From contig JAZGTH010000141.1 in NCBI GenBank assembly GCA_036877525.1, positions 62,001 through 126,000 of the forward strand: DNA of 64,000 bases, given 5' to 3'. Of this stretch, positions 1-12,900 are shown one piece after another. The position numbers were made by a program, and so were the translations under genes. The first letter of the stretch is position 1, and each line of letters begins with the position of its first letter. The DNA is from Chromobotia macracanthus. Taxonomy: Eukaryota; Chordata; Actinopteri; Cypriniformes; Botiidae. The notes under the pieces are model-generated. The model ran no database searches, was not told the origin of the DNA, and saw nothing but the letters and a program-made list of their open reading frames with translations.

Positions 1-655
1 ACTAAAGAAGTTCAACCTGCAACAGGAGCTGCTCAAACAGTACTCGGCCATCATTGAGTCTGTCCTGTGCTCATCCATGACTGTCTGGTATGGTTCAGCT
101 GCCAAATCAGACATCAGGAGACTACATCGGACAGTCAGGATGGCTGAGAAGATCATTGGTTCCCCCCTGCCAAACCTTCATGACCTCTATTCCTCCAGAG
201 TGAGTAAAAGGGCTAAAAAAATCACTTTAGACCCCACACATCCAGCACACTGCCTCTTTCAAATGCTACCCTCTGGCCGGCCCTACAGAGTACCAAGCAT
301 CAGAACTCCAGACACAAGAACAGTTTTTTCACTCAGGCTATACTAAGTCTGAACAATTAAAACTGTCACACCTCCACACTACCCAACACAACTGTATACT
401 GCTATATAACATCCCGAATTGTACATCTGTAAATAACAATCATAATCTATACACTTGTAAATAATACTGTAAATAAAATATCTGTGCAGTAATATTCACA
501 AAACTACTTCTATTGCTGCACTTTATTGTATTATAACTGTTTTCTTATTTTTTCTTATTTTTAATTCTGCACTGGAAGCTCCTGTCACCAAGACAAATTC
601 CTTGTGTGTGTAAACATACTTGGCAATAAAGCTCTTTCTATTCTATTCTATTCTA
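1..655 (+). mobile_element. LINE retrotransposon 3' end (RT C-terminus plus 3' UTR)
   Basis: An open frame runs from base 2 to a TAA at 344-346. It encodes the C-terminal tail typical of fish LINE reverse transcriptases (VWYGSA, SDIRRLHRTVR, HPAHCLFQMLPSGRPYR). An AT-rich 3' UTR follows, ending in an AATAAA-like motif and a tandem TTCTA tail near 655. The catalytic RT core lies off the left edge or is missing. The same 3' UTR recurs at 9674-9904, which supports one family. The clade (L2/CR1/Rex-like) is inferred from the tail peptide. It lies in the cep112 intron upstream of the first exon seen here and is presumably dead. Confidence 0.85.
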
Positions 656-659
656 TTTT

Positions 660-1050
660 ATAAAATATATGCAATAAAAATACCTGAAGATTACACAATG
701 AAGGAGAATAAAAAGAGGATTGGAGACAAAGAAATACTAACGTAGTAGAGTCTTTAGGAATATAATTATATTATATCGCTGGGAGCAATATTAACAATTT
801 ACAAAACCCTAAGCTAACTTAAATGTTAGTAGTCTCCCAGTAAACAAGCCAACAGGGTGACAGTGTCAAGGAACCAAAACTCCAATGATGATAGGTAGAA
901 ATAAAACCTGAGGAGAAGCCAGGCGCTGGAGGAGAACGGAGGGCCAGTTCCCCCTCTGGCATGTTCAAGCTGCAATTTGTAACTTTCTTGGATATAAAGA
1001 GAGAGTTTATAATAATGATTTAAAATTATTTAATGATTTAAAACTGTCTG
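660..1050 (+). repeat. Unclassified dispersed repeat, copy 1
   Basis: Similar to 44040-44335 in the same orientation. Shared blocks include 'acaatttacaaaaccctaag', 'ctaa..aaatgttag.agt', 'tcccagtaa.caagc' and 'agagagtttataat.atgattt'. No coding capacity and no terminal repeats were recognised. It starts immediately after the LINE tail at 655. Confidence 0.6.
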
Positions 1051-1061
1051 CTTGATTACCA

Positions 1062-1130
1062 AACAACAGCACCTATTGACTTCCACTGTATGAAAAAAAA
1101 ACGACTGAGACATTTCTCAAAATATCCTCT
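1062..1130 (+). repeat. MITE fragment (cyprinid-type palindromic element)
   Basis: A short internal piece of the family seen at 28511-28748 and 33080-33195. It shares 'tgacttcca.tgta' and 'ctgagacatttctcaaaat'. Confidence 0.55.
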
Positions 1131-2635
1131 TTCATTATCCCTATTAACCTGTTTCCAAGCAGTTTGACAGCACAACATTAGACTCACAGTACTAGATGAA
1201 CAAACAGATTTCAGTGTCAGTCACAGGGGAGTTTGACTAATGTGAATGTGTACATGAATCGTACATACAATGACTTTTTTCATCCTAACAGCCCCTCAGA
1301 CAGCCCTGCTCTGCACTCTGTGCCCCCCACTGCATGAACACAATGCACATGACTGCAGTCACATCATAAGCACAGATGCGCAGCAGGCTGCTTGGCGCCA
1401 CACCGGCTCACTGCCACAGCTGCGTCCAATGTGTGCATAAGCAAACACTCACGCTCCTCTTACCTAACTGTTCAAAGGCCCATATATTTAACCTCTGTTT
1501 CATAAAACAGCTCCATTCAAAACTACATTGAAAATAAAATAACTCTGTTTACTGAAAATTGCATCACCGTCAAAATTCACTCTTTGCCTGTCTTTTGAGT
1601 AGATGTGTCTGGTCTTGTGGTGAATCAGTGTATGTAATTTCACAAAAGAAATCTTCCATCACTAGAAGTGCTGGTCCATGCAAAACTCATCATCATGTTT
1701 CTAGTGTGTTGTGGGGGTTGGGAGGGTATTGCTAGATGATTGTTAATGATTTGACTAGGTTGTTTTGGATGGTTGCTTATTGGCCCAAATCAAAAGAGCC
1801 CATCCCATATATCTATATGGAACTGTGTAAACTGTGCAGTCAAACATGATGTGAACTCCCACAGGAAGCTCACAGCTCAGAGTGGGCCTGTATGAAGTGT
1901 ATGCTGGTTGAGTGTGGGCAGTATGTTCCTGTGGAGCTCTGCACTGGCCAGTGTGTGTTAGTTTGCTAATGATCATGTAGTCTTAGGCGAAGAGGCGCCT
2001 GCCCACATCCTGCTCAAGTCTCTCTGATTCACCTTCCTATTTTCCACCCTGCCTCCAGTCATCTTCCTTTGTTCAGGATTCAGCCCACATCAAAGTGTCC
2101 TGACACCCCTCCCCCCTTCTCTCTGTCGATTTGCATTTATCTGTTTATAGCTGTGTTGGTGAAAGGAGTTTTCTCAGTAGTGTGAGATGCTTGTGCTCAC
2201 ACTGAACATACTGAAAGATTGTGTTTAGAGTCAAGACCAGATCAGCACTCCTAATAAATAATAATAAAAAGTAAAATAATAAACATTCTGCTATGTATTT
2301 GTTTGGAACTTTTGTTTAAAACGTTAAATAAGTTAATATCACATTTGTGATTGTGCTCATATTCGTAAAAAAACTGATCTCTTGCTCTTGTAGCAAGGCT
2401 TAATTAAATCAGATGTTATAATATGAAAAATCAAGTTCTTGTATACATACTTTTTTGCATTCATGTCTTTTGAGGGCATCTGTATTAATTATCTTGACAT
2501 TTTGACTCAGTCTCCCAATTATTTCTGAACAGAACAACAGTAGCAAAGGAAATCAAACTAGAATCACATTAATGATGTTAACAGATAAATCAGACAGGCA
2601 GTTGTGGTCTTGAAATAAAATCTGGTTCATTTTTA

Positions 2636-2890
2636 CAGGTTGTTGTTTGCACTTGTCTTTTGTACTGTTGTACTGTCTGCACATGTCTGCACTTGTGACA
2701 TTCTTGTGATGTCTGCACTGTTTTTTGTGATGTTTGCACTGAGATTGTACCTAGTTTAGATTGTATCCTTCGTTGTCTATGTAGTCTATGTTGTATGTGG
2801 CACCATGGTCCTGGGGGAACATTGTCTCATTCCACTATGTACTGCACCTGCTATATATGGTTGAATGACAGTAAGAAATTATTGTTCGAG
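2636..2890 (+). repeat. LINE-like 3' UTR fragment
   Basis: The stretch alternates 'tgcact' and 'ttgt' motifs and ends in 'ggcaccatggtcctggggga' followed by 'gttgaatgacagtaag'. This resembles a common fish LINE/SINE 3' tail ('...gaatgacaataaa'). No RT coding remains. The family is inferred. Confidence 0.5.
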
Positions 2891-3517
2891 AAATTAAAAA
2901 GACCAAGAAATAAAAAAATGGCTAGACCCAGAGTGATCTTGAGTACTATAACAATTCAATATTGCAACCACATTTCAACTAACTCACTAGAGTATTAATG
3001 GACTGTTAGGTTAGGTTTAGGTTTGTGTTAGTAGAATAAGTTGACATGTACGTACAATGTTGACATGTTGCAAAGTTTTTTACAGTCAGTAGAATGTCTT
3101 TTGAGGAACCATCAAAATAGTGTTATTAAGCAGCCAGTCTACTAATATTCTAATGACTGCTAGTTGACAAGTAGTTGCAGAGTTGCTTATAGTTAATAAA
3201 ATGTTTAAAGTTGACTAACGAAATAAAGTGTAACCTAGAGCACTTTTCACAATGTTGTATTGTTGAAAAGCAGCTTTATATATGAAGAAGAAAAACATTG
3301 TGGCATACATCCTGCAGCATATGCACTGTTTGCACATTATGACAAATGTAGTAGGTCGTCCAGGTATATTTTACATGATTTTTAAAAAACTTCAGGTAAT
3401 ATTCTCAAGTTCTGAGAATACAGACATGCCAAGTCTCACACCCAAAATTAGCTGGCACGTTTGCTGTCACACACCTGCTCTTTAAAGATTTAATCATCTT
3501 CTGTTGTCTGTTTTCAG

Positions 3518-3625
3518 ATGGAGAAAGTGGGAGGCTGATCTGATTCGCTCAAAATCGTTGCGGAGCAAAATCTACGAGAATTCAGCTGCCAGCTGGAGGA
3601 GCTGCAACAGAGATATGAACAGCAG
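3518..3625 (+). CDS. cep112: cep112 exon (first in window), with apparent 1-nt frameshift
   Basis: The acceptor is 'ctgttttcag' (AG at 3516-3517). From 3519 the frame reads WRKWEADLIRSKSLR; after a shift at about 3561-3565 it continues EQNLREFSCQLEELQQRYEQQ, a strong coiled-coil stretch joining exon 6785-6967 in phase 0. The two halves are in frames offset by one base, as if one G were missing in 'ttgcggagc'. The downstream frame is closed upstream by TGA at 3536-3538. With one base restored the exon would be 109 nt and fit an upstream phase-2 junction. The donor CAG|GTCCAC is weak. Either a sequence error, a real frameshift, or an exon whose edges I have misplaced. CEP112 is a large coiled-coil centrosomal protein; its N-terminal part lies outside this window. 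Confidence 0.7.
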
Positions 3626-6600
3626 GTCCACATCTTTCCTTCACTTTGCACTTCCCACTCAATTAATTTACTTCACATTTAACTGTTTTCTTGTGATAGA
3701 AACACAAATGAACTAAACAGTTACTCAAGCCCAAATATTCATATCAGATATTTGTGGAAGAGACAGATTTTTAGCTGTTTCTTGAATATAGTGAGGGATG
3801 CAGACAAATGTGCTGCAATAATCTACATGAGCGTGTTGTTTTGGCAGTGTGGTCAGAGAATGTCAGCTGGTCATCAAAGACTACACCACGGTTTCTGGCT
3901 GTCCTTGTTGACGTTAAGGTTGTAGAGCCTAGCTGGACTGTGAAATTGTGTAGGGAGGTAGGGTGACCTGGAAAGACAAGAAGTTCAGTCTTGGCTAGGT
4001 TGAGTTTTGTCATGGGTGGTGTTTTGTCATCCAAACCAAGATGTCTTTGAGACAGGCTGATATGCGTGCCATTACTGTGTGATCTATAGCGTGGGAGGAG
4101 AAGAAGATCTGGGTGTCATCAGCATAGCGGTGATATGAAAAGCCGTATGATTGCTTAATAGGACCTAATGCTGTTGTGTAAAAAAGGAGAACAGAAGTGG
4201 TCCAAGGACTAATCTGTGAGGGACCCCCGTGACCATATGATGCAGTTCATGACACCCTGAATGATCTGTCAGAGTGATAGGACTAGAACCACTTTAGTTC
4301 CTTGGATCCCCAGCGAGGACAGAGTGTTATAAAGGATCTGGTGATTGACCATGTCAATTAGTACAGAGGATGTGGGCTCAGCCTTTGTGGTCCTCAAAGC
4401 CAAAAAAAGCAGGAAAGTCATATATAAACCAGAAAAAATCTCAAAAAATAATCATTGAGCAGTAAATACAACTATGACGAAGAGTCATAAATTCTAGGCT
4501 ATAGGAATTATGGTGTTGTAAGAATTGTAGTTAAATCAGATAAAATGTATATCTCAGATGCACAGTAAGTTGCTTTGGACCATCTGCCACATGCAAATAT
4601 TTAAATGTTATGCTGGTTAAAGGTCTCTTCACATTCTGGTATCAGTTACTAAGTGACCTAAATATATTTATACAAATGTATACATGAGTTCAGTGTGAGT
4701 TGTTCAAAGTGTCAGCTGTTCAGTGTGCTACATGCAGATGACAAATTTATCAGACAAGTGAAAACATCTAGACCATGTAGCTTCAAATGGAAGCAATATA
4801 GTGGTTCAGCCCATAATTAAAATAAGTATTTTTTATTGTTCAATTTTAGATGACAATTAAGCACTTCATTGTCACAAAAGTAATGTCTGGATGCAAAATA
4901 TCGTAATAGTTTTATAAGCAGACTCTATTTTATTTATTGTGGGGTAAAACGTGCCCTGGACAGTTGATAAGCTTCATCTTGGAACCCTTAACAATATTGT
5001 TGCTTTATTACTGAAGAACCTTTCTGAATGATGTTAGGCTCTAACTCGTGTGAAAGCATCTTTTGAAGATAAGTTCATGAGCAGAGCTCTGACCTCTTAT
5101 GTTATTTGCTGGAAGGGTGAGTTGTGATGTAACTGACATTTCAATTTGACCTTACTATTACAACATTAAACTGGCTCTGTCCACACTGAGATCATGTTTG
5201 AGATGACAGTATAGAGGAAAATCAGTAGTTTAGGGGGTCTAAGTGGACCCTTAGCCTTCCACATCCAATGAGTAGTCTCTTACTTACTCTCACTTTCTCT
5301 CTGCACACAAACACGCAGATTAAATGGTTCTTCTCAGAATAATAGATTATATTTTTCCTCCACGCTCCTTTTTATCAAACAAAACTCCTACTGAGCGCCG
5401 TCAATCTTTTGCCCACTTTAGGCAGCCATTTAGCACTGCCACACAAGAGCCGACACTCAGCAGTCCATTTTGTGACATTTGAATGTTTGAGTATCTCCCC
5501 CATCCTTTGCTTTTCCACTGTCATATCGCCATATATTTTGGCATGGATTTTTATCCTGTATCGAAAAAATTGAACTCAGAGCTGTCAAATCCACAGCAAT
5601 GCCCTTGTCCAACAACTTCTGTGCAATGGGCTTAACCCATCACAGTAAGTGGTAGAATGAGCCTTAAACCAAAGGTAATGACATATTATTGAGCATGTAT
5701 ACTGAACAATGGACGGTTGAATTGTATAACAGATTTGAAAATAAATAGGTCTAGCTGAGTTCAGCAAATTAATGGTGTATTATGAGAAAATATGTCCTGT
5801 TTCTTTAAGATTGGAGGTTTGTGTTCTATGGCAGTCCCTGATCAGTTATTAAAAACTCTTTCTGTTGGCTGTTCAGTTTCACCCTATTAGAGACAGCAGC
5901 CTTCCTCCATTCTCTTTCCCCTAGGATGTCGAAGGGTGAACTCACTAATGCTTAAAGATATGGAGTACTTCCTCAAAACCCACTGAAGCCGAAAGCCGCG
6001 TGCCATGGGCTGTTTAAAACATCTTTTGTGGCCTTTCTCCTGATTGGCTGGTGGAATCGAGCACAAATCCCATTCATCACCTGCACTCAATAGCATCACA
6101 GCAGCCTCTTGCTGGCAGACCAGGTAGGGTGCCAAGCCGCACAATGTAGGAGGATTACTTTGAAAACTCCAGGGATCAGGCCTCTCACAGCAAGCTAACT
6201 TGGAGATGGGGGTCGGTCCAGCCAGGGTCACCATTACCCATCCAGAGGAAAGTGGAACTGGACCCTGGGAACTGTTGGGACTGCTTCTTAAGGCCAGGCT
6301 TGGCTCACTGCACAGCAGGTGCAAGACATGGAGATAATGCCTCTGCTTGCTTTTGTGTTCTTTTACCGTTTCTCTCATCCTCTCGCTTTCAGTACTTACC
6401 ACATTTCTCCTGAATAGAAGTTAGCAGGAATGCTGGTGGATGGGAATTTTTAGGCTCTTGTTTCAAAGTAAAAAACTTCAGAAATGGATTCAAAAGTAGC
6501 AGTACGGGCTTATAAAAGTTGTTGCATAATTATCATGACAGTGTATGGACAGTCAAAAGACCAGTCTTTTGGAGTGTGTTTTTGGAAGTCTGATGAAATA

Positions 6601-6784
6601 ATTAGGATTTTCTGGGGTTAAACTTGTCACTTGGATGTTACAATTTGTGTTATTGTTTTCTTTTTTGTGTAAATTCCCTCCTCTGTATAATTCATATAAT
6701 TTTTCCTTCACTCAGTCATGCACAAGTTGTCATGACAACAGGGATGTTCCACTGATGAAGTCTTTCTCGTTGTTGTCCAATCAG
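3626..6784 (+). other. cep112 intron (3.2 kb)
   Basis: Contains an antisense LINE RT fragment (about 3775-4395) and a GC-richer island at about 5890-6400 carrying a 171-codon antisense ORF with no recognised domain. The rest is AT-rich with nothing recognised. A short tail-like repeat ('taagttgctttgga') lies near 4565-4605. Confidence 0.6.
3775..4395 (-). mobile_element. LINE reverse transcriptase fragment (antisense)
   Basis: On the minus strand the RT catalytic motif YADDTQ is seen (codons of YADD at 4126-4115), preceded by a degenerate LVLGPLLFSF block and followed by KTELLVFPGHP and RNRGVVFDDQLTFSDH. This order is typical of L2/CR1-like LINE RT palm/thumb regions in fish. Frames are broken by indels, and the 5' ORF, endonuclease and 3' UTR are not seen. 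It is a dead fragment inside a cep112 intron, about 150 bp from the preceding exon. Confidence 0.85.
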
Positions 6785-6967
6785 ATCGTGGAATGGAAAG
6801 TGCAGCATGAACAGGAGCGAATGCACCTACTCCAGACGCGCAATGCAGAGAAGGACCGCCTGATCCAGGACCACCAGCGGGAGATCGACAGTCTGGAGAA
6901 GCAAACGAGGGCTGCCATGTTTCAGCAGCAAGTGCAGACCCAAGAATGGAGGAGGCGCGACGCTCAG
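6785..6967 (+). CDS. cep112: cep112 coding exon, 61 codons, phase 0-0
   Basis: The acceptor is 'tgtccaatcag' and the donor CAG|GTAAGG. The exon encodes 61 residues starting IVEWKVQHEQERMH and ending QTQEWRRRDAQ. The sequence is rich in E, K, R and Q with leucines at heptad spacing, so it is a continuous coiled coil, and it matches the known character of CEP112's C-terminal half. Upstream codons within the same open frame (from 6635) are intronic read-through. Exon edges are set by splice consensus and by phase agreement with the neighbouring exons. Confidence 0.9.
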
Positions 6968-8370
6968 GTAAGGGGTCTCTTCCTTTCCGCTGATATTCTG
7001 TCACCATTTTGGTTTGGTATTATGATAATGCTACCAGTTAGTTTTCAACTTTTTTTGCTGTGTATTTTGTTACCTTATCCTTTTAATAAAATGCAATCGC
7101 ACTCTCTTGCAAAACAACCATGTTTTAGGGGCGTTTACAGTGTAGAAAAAACAAGAAAAACATCTTACATTAATTTTTATGTGATGTTTCGCTGCCATTT
7201 TTCATTGAAACGTGTAAATATCCCAGTGGCTGACACCACAGGTTGTTGAATGGAGGTGGTACATTTCTCAGCCCGTTGTCACTATGGCCTTTCATTGCAC
7301 ATCATAGGGTGTGTTTTTCTTTTCTTGCTTTGTTTATTTTGGGTTTAGTAGCATTTCTGTGTCTCCAGTGCTGTTCGCTAGTTATCTCACTACGTTTTAT
7401 GTAGCGACCATCCACTAATAAGCATTATTTGTTTTCCCCCAGTATTTTAAAGAGCAGAAAGAGGTGCATGTCATTTAGATGTTATTAATGAACTCAGGTT
7501 TGTTGGTCACCAGTGGGTTTTTAGTGCCTGGTGTGCCATGCGCCCGTCTGTTGCAACCCTCTCCAGACTGGTTATGGTGAGATCCTTGCGGGAAGCCGTT
7601 TGATGGACGATTCTCCATCTGTGGATGCGCTGCACTATCCAAATTTTGGATAGTTTTATCCAAAGATTAAATGTAAATTGTCAGCATGACTAGACCATGT
7701 TTACTGACTCCTAGAAAGAGAAGCAAATGAAAATTCTGTACATGTGATATTTGTTCAAATATTAGTGAAAACCGAAACTATGGTTGGATTTATTGCCAAC
7801 ATTGAGTTATTTATATTTAGTGTTTATATAGTGTTTTTCTGTCTTTAATAAAAAAAAGTTTATAGCTCTTTCCAGAAGTGTTTGGTTTGTTCAAGTTTGT
7901 TTTGCTAATGAATGAACTAGCTAAAAGCAGCTCATTAGTGCCCCTGGAGGTTTATAGTATCATTCAGCTAAAAAAAAAATGAAAAAAAATGTATGGAACA
8001 TCATGTTCTAGACCCACAGCAGATGTGAGTAAATTGATCTGCAGTGTCTGATCTTCTTTACCCATCATCCCTCCAGTCTCACTCAGTATTGCTGAGGGGT
8101 CACCATAGAGCTGCCTCATCTGTTGGTTGTGTCCTCCATCATGCACTGAGCAGTTTGTGGGTAATGAGGTAAGCAGACTGCATTCTTTGAATGATCTGTT
8201 TGTCTTTCATTTGTCTTTCCATCCATAATGACCAGGAAAATATCACTCCAAAACCCCCTGCAACTTTGGTTTTAGTGAAAAGCTATTTTGTTGAACAGCA
8301 TTGATTGTTATTATTTCCTTCAATTATTGGTATCACTGGACTTTTCTGTGGTTATGCTTTATCCTATTTC

Positions 8371-9120
8371 AGGGCTGGATCGATGTATCGATCAATTGTC
8401 TAACGATATGATGCATCTATGCCACACGTAAAATATCGATAGTTCTATATAGTACCTATACTTTAATTTTGATACTTTCCACATCGTCCGCTACTCATTT
8501 TCGCCAAAACGTGCTTTTCATTTCCTCGCTGTACTGTCTGCTATGCAGCAAAGGGTTGGCAGCAGCTTAATGGGTGGCAGTCTGCTGTTAAACACAAATC
8601 GTGGGTATGGAAATATTTTGTATTTTGGAAAATAGATGGGCAGATGAAGAAAACCCATGTAATTTGCCAGTGCCAGCTAAAATACTTGGGAAATACAACG
8701 AAATAGTCAGTGCATTGAAAAAGAAAACATGGAATTGAAGAAGCACTTAGGTTGCCAAAATACAGTCACTGTCATCTCAAATCATGTGCCCATTATTTAT
8801 TATTTTATTTTAAAAAAAAAAAAGTGTATTTATATTGTAAATGTCCCAATTGGGACACTGGATGTGCAATTTGGATATCAAAAAGTTTAATTAAACATTT
8901 ATGTTATGTATTTTTGTTGCATTTCAGTTTTGTGAGAAGACAAATTTAACTGGCTGTGTAAACTAGGCACATAATATCTAAAAATCAAAAAAACAATCAA
9001 TATACCCCCGAATTAATCAAATCGTATCACTGGATGTTTTTGGAGGTATCGTCAAATATTGTATCGCTGGATGAGAGAATCAATACCGTATCGTGAGGAG
9101 ATGTCTGATTTACACCCCTA
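8371..9120. mobile_element. Probable non-autonomous hAT-like DNA transposon relic
   Basis: The left end reads 'agggctggatcgatgtatcg'. The right end, reverse-complemented, reads 'taggggtgtaaatcagac', so the two ends share a weak AGGG.TG terminal inverted repeat. The flanking and internal sequence is full of GTATCG/CGATAC motifs, as is usual in fish hAT-derived short elements. No transposase and no clear 8-bp target duplication were found. Family assignment is inference. Confidence 0.4.
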
Positions 9121-9673
9121 GCTGTCAGGGCTTAAGAGCACTTTTGTAGGCACAGTGTTTTTTCTGTTGAGATGCTCATTTGGTACGAAATATTTGCAGA
9201 GGGAATGCTATTATCTTTTTTTACTGATGTTATCTAAACACATAATGTAGTGGTAGTGGTCTGAGGATATCATCTGGTACAGATGTGTGTTGGAGACCAG
9301 TATATTAACTTCCTAATTGTTTATCTGTTGTTGTACAAGTAGAATGTGACTATTAGTCTTGTTTTTATCCTGCCCCTCCTGCACTGTAATGGGCACAGCT
9401 GGGCCAGAAGTGACTGACAAGCACAGCATTTAGCCAAAGTTGAAATGTTTTCAACATTTTTCATCTCCTGGTAACTGGAATAAAGCACTTTGGTGAACAC
9501 ATGGCCCAACTCATATAAACATCAAATTATGTTAAAGACAAGTAAACAGTCAGTGATAAAATAAAACAGCAACAACACAAATAAATACAACAAAACAAAC
9601 ATAAAAATGAAATAAACATTTTTTTTCAGGTTGGTCTAACATTAGTTTTCAGATACAGAAATTGAGTGTATTT

Positions 9674-9904
9674 GAACTGTAAATAACAGTCATAATCTGT
9701 ACACCTGTATATAATATTGTAAATAACATCTGTGGAATAACCTTTCTGTACATTCACAAAACTGCTTCTGTTTCTGCACTTTATTGTATTATATAACTGT
9801 TTTTCTGTTTTAATTCTGCACTGGAAGCTCCTGTTACCAAGACAAATTCCTTGTGTGTGTAAACATACTTGGAAATAAAGCTCTTTCTATTCTATTCTGT
9901 TCTG
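9674..9904 (+). mobile_element. 5'-truncated LINE copy (3' UTR only)
   Basis: Closely similar to the 3' UTR of the element at 1-655: 'ctgtaaataaca.tcataat', 'ctgcactggaagctcctgt', 'gacaaattccttgtgtgtgt' and the TTCTATTCTATTCTG tail. No coding sequence is retained, which is typical of LINE insertion by incomplete reverse transcription. Confidence 0.85.
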
Positions 9905-12900
9905 AAATGTAAAATGACACTGCATAGTCTTCACTGTATAAATTAAAAAATATATTAACCCTTAATAAAGTTACAAAAGTTCATCAGACAAGAGCAGTGA
10001 GGGATTTCTTTCTTTAGTCTTTATTGTTTGATTAACTTTAAAAACACTGCCCCAGGTTTATTAGACTACTGTCACTTTAAGACTGAATCCAATATACTGT
10101 TACATGTTTCATTTATCAGCTAGTCACATTCACGTAGGCATAACTAGGTTTATAATATGGCATTTGTGCGTAGAGATACTATATGCACATTTAACATTGA
10201 ATGTTTTCACAGACCAAAATATTGACTCATGTTGTACTAGTGGGCGTGTCCCAACTGGACAACAAAAGTCCAATGAAATGCTTCCTGCCCCTAATATCCC
10301 CTGCCTCTGATTTTCAATTAAACAAACTGCAACTTTAGTTACAAACTCATGGCTGTAACTAAAGCATGATGGCATATGCTTTGACCAACATTGGAAATAT
10401 GTCAAATATGTTAGATTAGAGTTTTGATGTGGTAAAAACACTCCTAAAGTCTGGAGTAAGCATGTGAGATGAGCAATTAACTGGCATTTGTTCCAGGTTG
10501 TGCTGGCTTGTTTTCATTCTGTACCATTGTTTATTCACACCCCATTTCTGTAACACACGTTACTTGATGTGTCAGGGTGAATTTTCCTGTTACATGCAAG
10601 AAATTATCTGTTTTTTCAAGCATTACTGGCATCTTGAAAGCTTTAGGATTGTTCCAATGAAAAATAAATTTGACTTCCATTCAAAGGTATGTTTGATTTA
10701 GCCTTATTTTTTCCTTTCTCTCATTCATGTGTAAGGAGTGCCGTATCGATTTAAAGGAGTCCAAAACCCCCCAACTCTATACAGAAGTGTGTTAGTTTCT
10801 GCAGCCCTCAGGCTTCCTGTTTGCTTTAGTGTGTTTGAGGATGAAAAGAGCATGGGGCCCGTCAGGTCAGTTCTTGGAGGATAAAGTTGCCTGCAGCCAG
10901 CACAGTAAACCAGCCCACCTCAGAGACTCAGAGACTGTGTGTGCTTTTATCCACACGTTTACAACACGTTACTCTGGGGATGCTTGTGTTCTTTATAACT
11001 CTCATTATTACAGGATAAAAGTCATAGTTTCCAGAATCTACACATTTCTGTTTAGCCAGCATGTTATTGTACATATTTCTAATGCATTATCAGTTCAGTA
11101 TTGCTTAAACATGTAGGGCTATCAACCAGTTTAATGTAATAAAGAACATATGTTGATGAATTAATCACAAGTAATCAGTGTCAGTTGAGTTGTATGGCAC
11201 TCCTGTGTTAATGTCTCTTTGCTGACTCCTCTCTCAGAATGAAAATGAGATTTATTGGCCAAGTGCACACACACACACAATTGAAATGTGGTGTACAGGA
11301 GGTTGGAGTACTAACAGGTATTCAGCTTTTTGTATAAACTGTTTATATAGCTGTAAAATAGAAGTATGTATTCACATTTTTAATGTCCTACTGTACTGTC
11401 TAATGAGAACCACTGATAAATTATGTTACTGTGGTTAGACAAGACATAATATGCCATAAAGCACCACATTTAAATGTGAACAAGCCCTAGTGAGATTCAG
11501 AGTGTACGTATGGAAACATGATGATGTTTGAAGTGACATGAGGGTCAGTAAATTATGACAGTAAAGATGTACTGACGACTTTTAATCAACTAAAAAGCCA
11601 TGCTGTTGTAGTAAATTTGGTGCACTTTCATTATACATGTTAACATTTCATTGTATAATACAACATTTCTTTCTTTTTTTCTTTTATTTGTGTTGTAATC
11701 TCTCTTTAGATGTGTGGAAAGAGAGAAAACATCATTTTAACAATGGCATCATGCTGCCATTCAAATCCGTTATTACATTTCCTTGCAATATTTTCTCCCT
11801 CGTTTCATTCTTGACAGATTGCTTTTTCCTACCGCTGTGTTTGGAAAATTAATGGTGTTGTCAGACTTTCAAAGAACTTCATTCCCCAGTAAGAGATTAG
11901 AAGACAGAAAATGAAGGAATACATGACATGAGAGATCGGGCCTGCTTTCTAATGTGCCAGAAACAACAGGCGTGCTGAAGGCGGTCATATTGTCTTGCAC
12001 CAACAGGGGTGTTTGGATTCAGACACATGAATTGTCATACCATCTAAGCAAGTATGCATATATCAGATAGCGTGTGTGTGCAGTGTATGTCCAGCATGTG
12101 TGGTCATAAGGGCGTGGTCACAAGGAGTTGTCACTCCTAACAAGACTAACCCCTCACACTGGTTAGAAAGACATCTCACACTAATGTGGGGCTCATTCAC
12201 CTCAATTGTGTCCTGTCTACACTACTACTGGTACTCTACAAAGTACTTCTGCATCCGAGTTCTGTATTCTGTTTGATGGAAAAGTGCATATATCTAAGTG
12301 CATATCAAAAGAGTATGCAAGTACTGGGAAATAATATACCATCCAAGTATCTTGATACTCCTTTAAAAATACTACCATTTGGGACACACTAATTCTAATT
12401 TTGAATACTATTAAGGACAGATAGTATGTTAATTGAGACACAGCATTTAGTTCTTATGTGGCTTTTAGCTAAACGTGATAACTGGGAGTGTGTGAGTGAG
12501 ACTACTAAATCAGGCCACTATATCACTAAAGTCACTATATTTTCTCTTGCCGAACCCAGTTGTTCTGAATCTGTGCATAAATTCAACAAAAGCATTAGGA
12601 AAACATTATGAAATATATCACACTCTGCCCTGCATTAGTATATTTTTTAATTCTTTTGAAATTACTTAAAACACACATTGATCGTACATGATGTGACATT
12701 CTCCGCAGTTACTGCCTTTCATGTGTTTTCTTTCATAAGAGCACGTCCAGGCCCATCAAAGTTTCATCAGAAATTCTTCCCCGAGTCCAGTTTAAGAGGG
12801 AATTATAGATTAAAGGCTCCTCAGAGCCCAGATCTAATAGCTTTGTGCAGTTGCAGCATGCGGGCTGGTGCTGCGCCGCTCTGACTGCGTCTGACCCGTG

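Larger units (their letters stand above)
656..3517 (+). other. cep112 intron (3' part): repeats, no recognised exon
   Basis: AT-rich intronic DNA ending in the acceptor at 3517. It holds an unclassified dispersed repeat (about 660-1050, second copy at 44040-44335), a MITE scrap (1062-1130), a LINE-like 3' UTR (about 2636-2890) and a short repeat fragment near 3235-3285 ('cttttcacaatg...aaagcagcttta') related to 43550-43625. Very short exons upstream cannot be excluded by eye. Confidence 0.6.

Noticed and set aside
6708..7007. Minus-strand 99-codon ORF over the cep112 exon
   Set aside because: Shadow of the real + strand exon.
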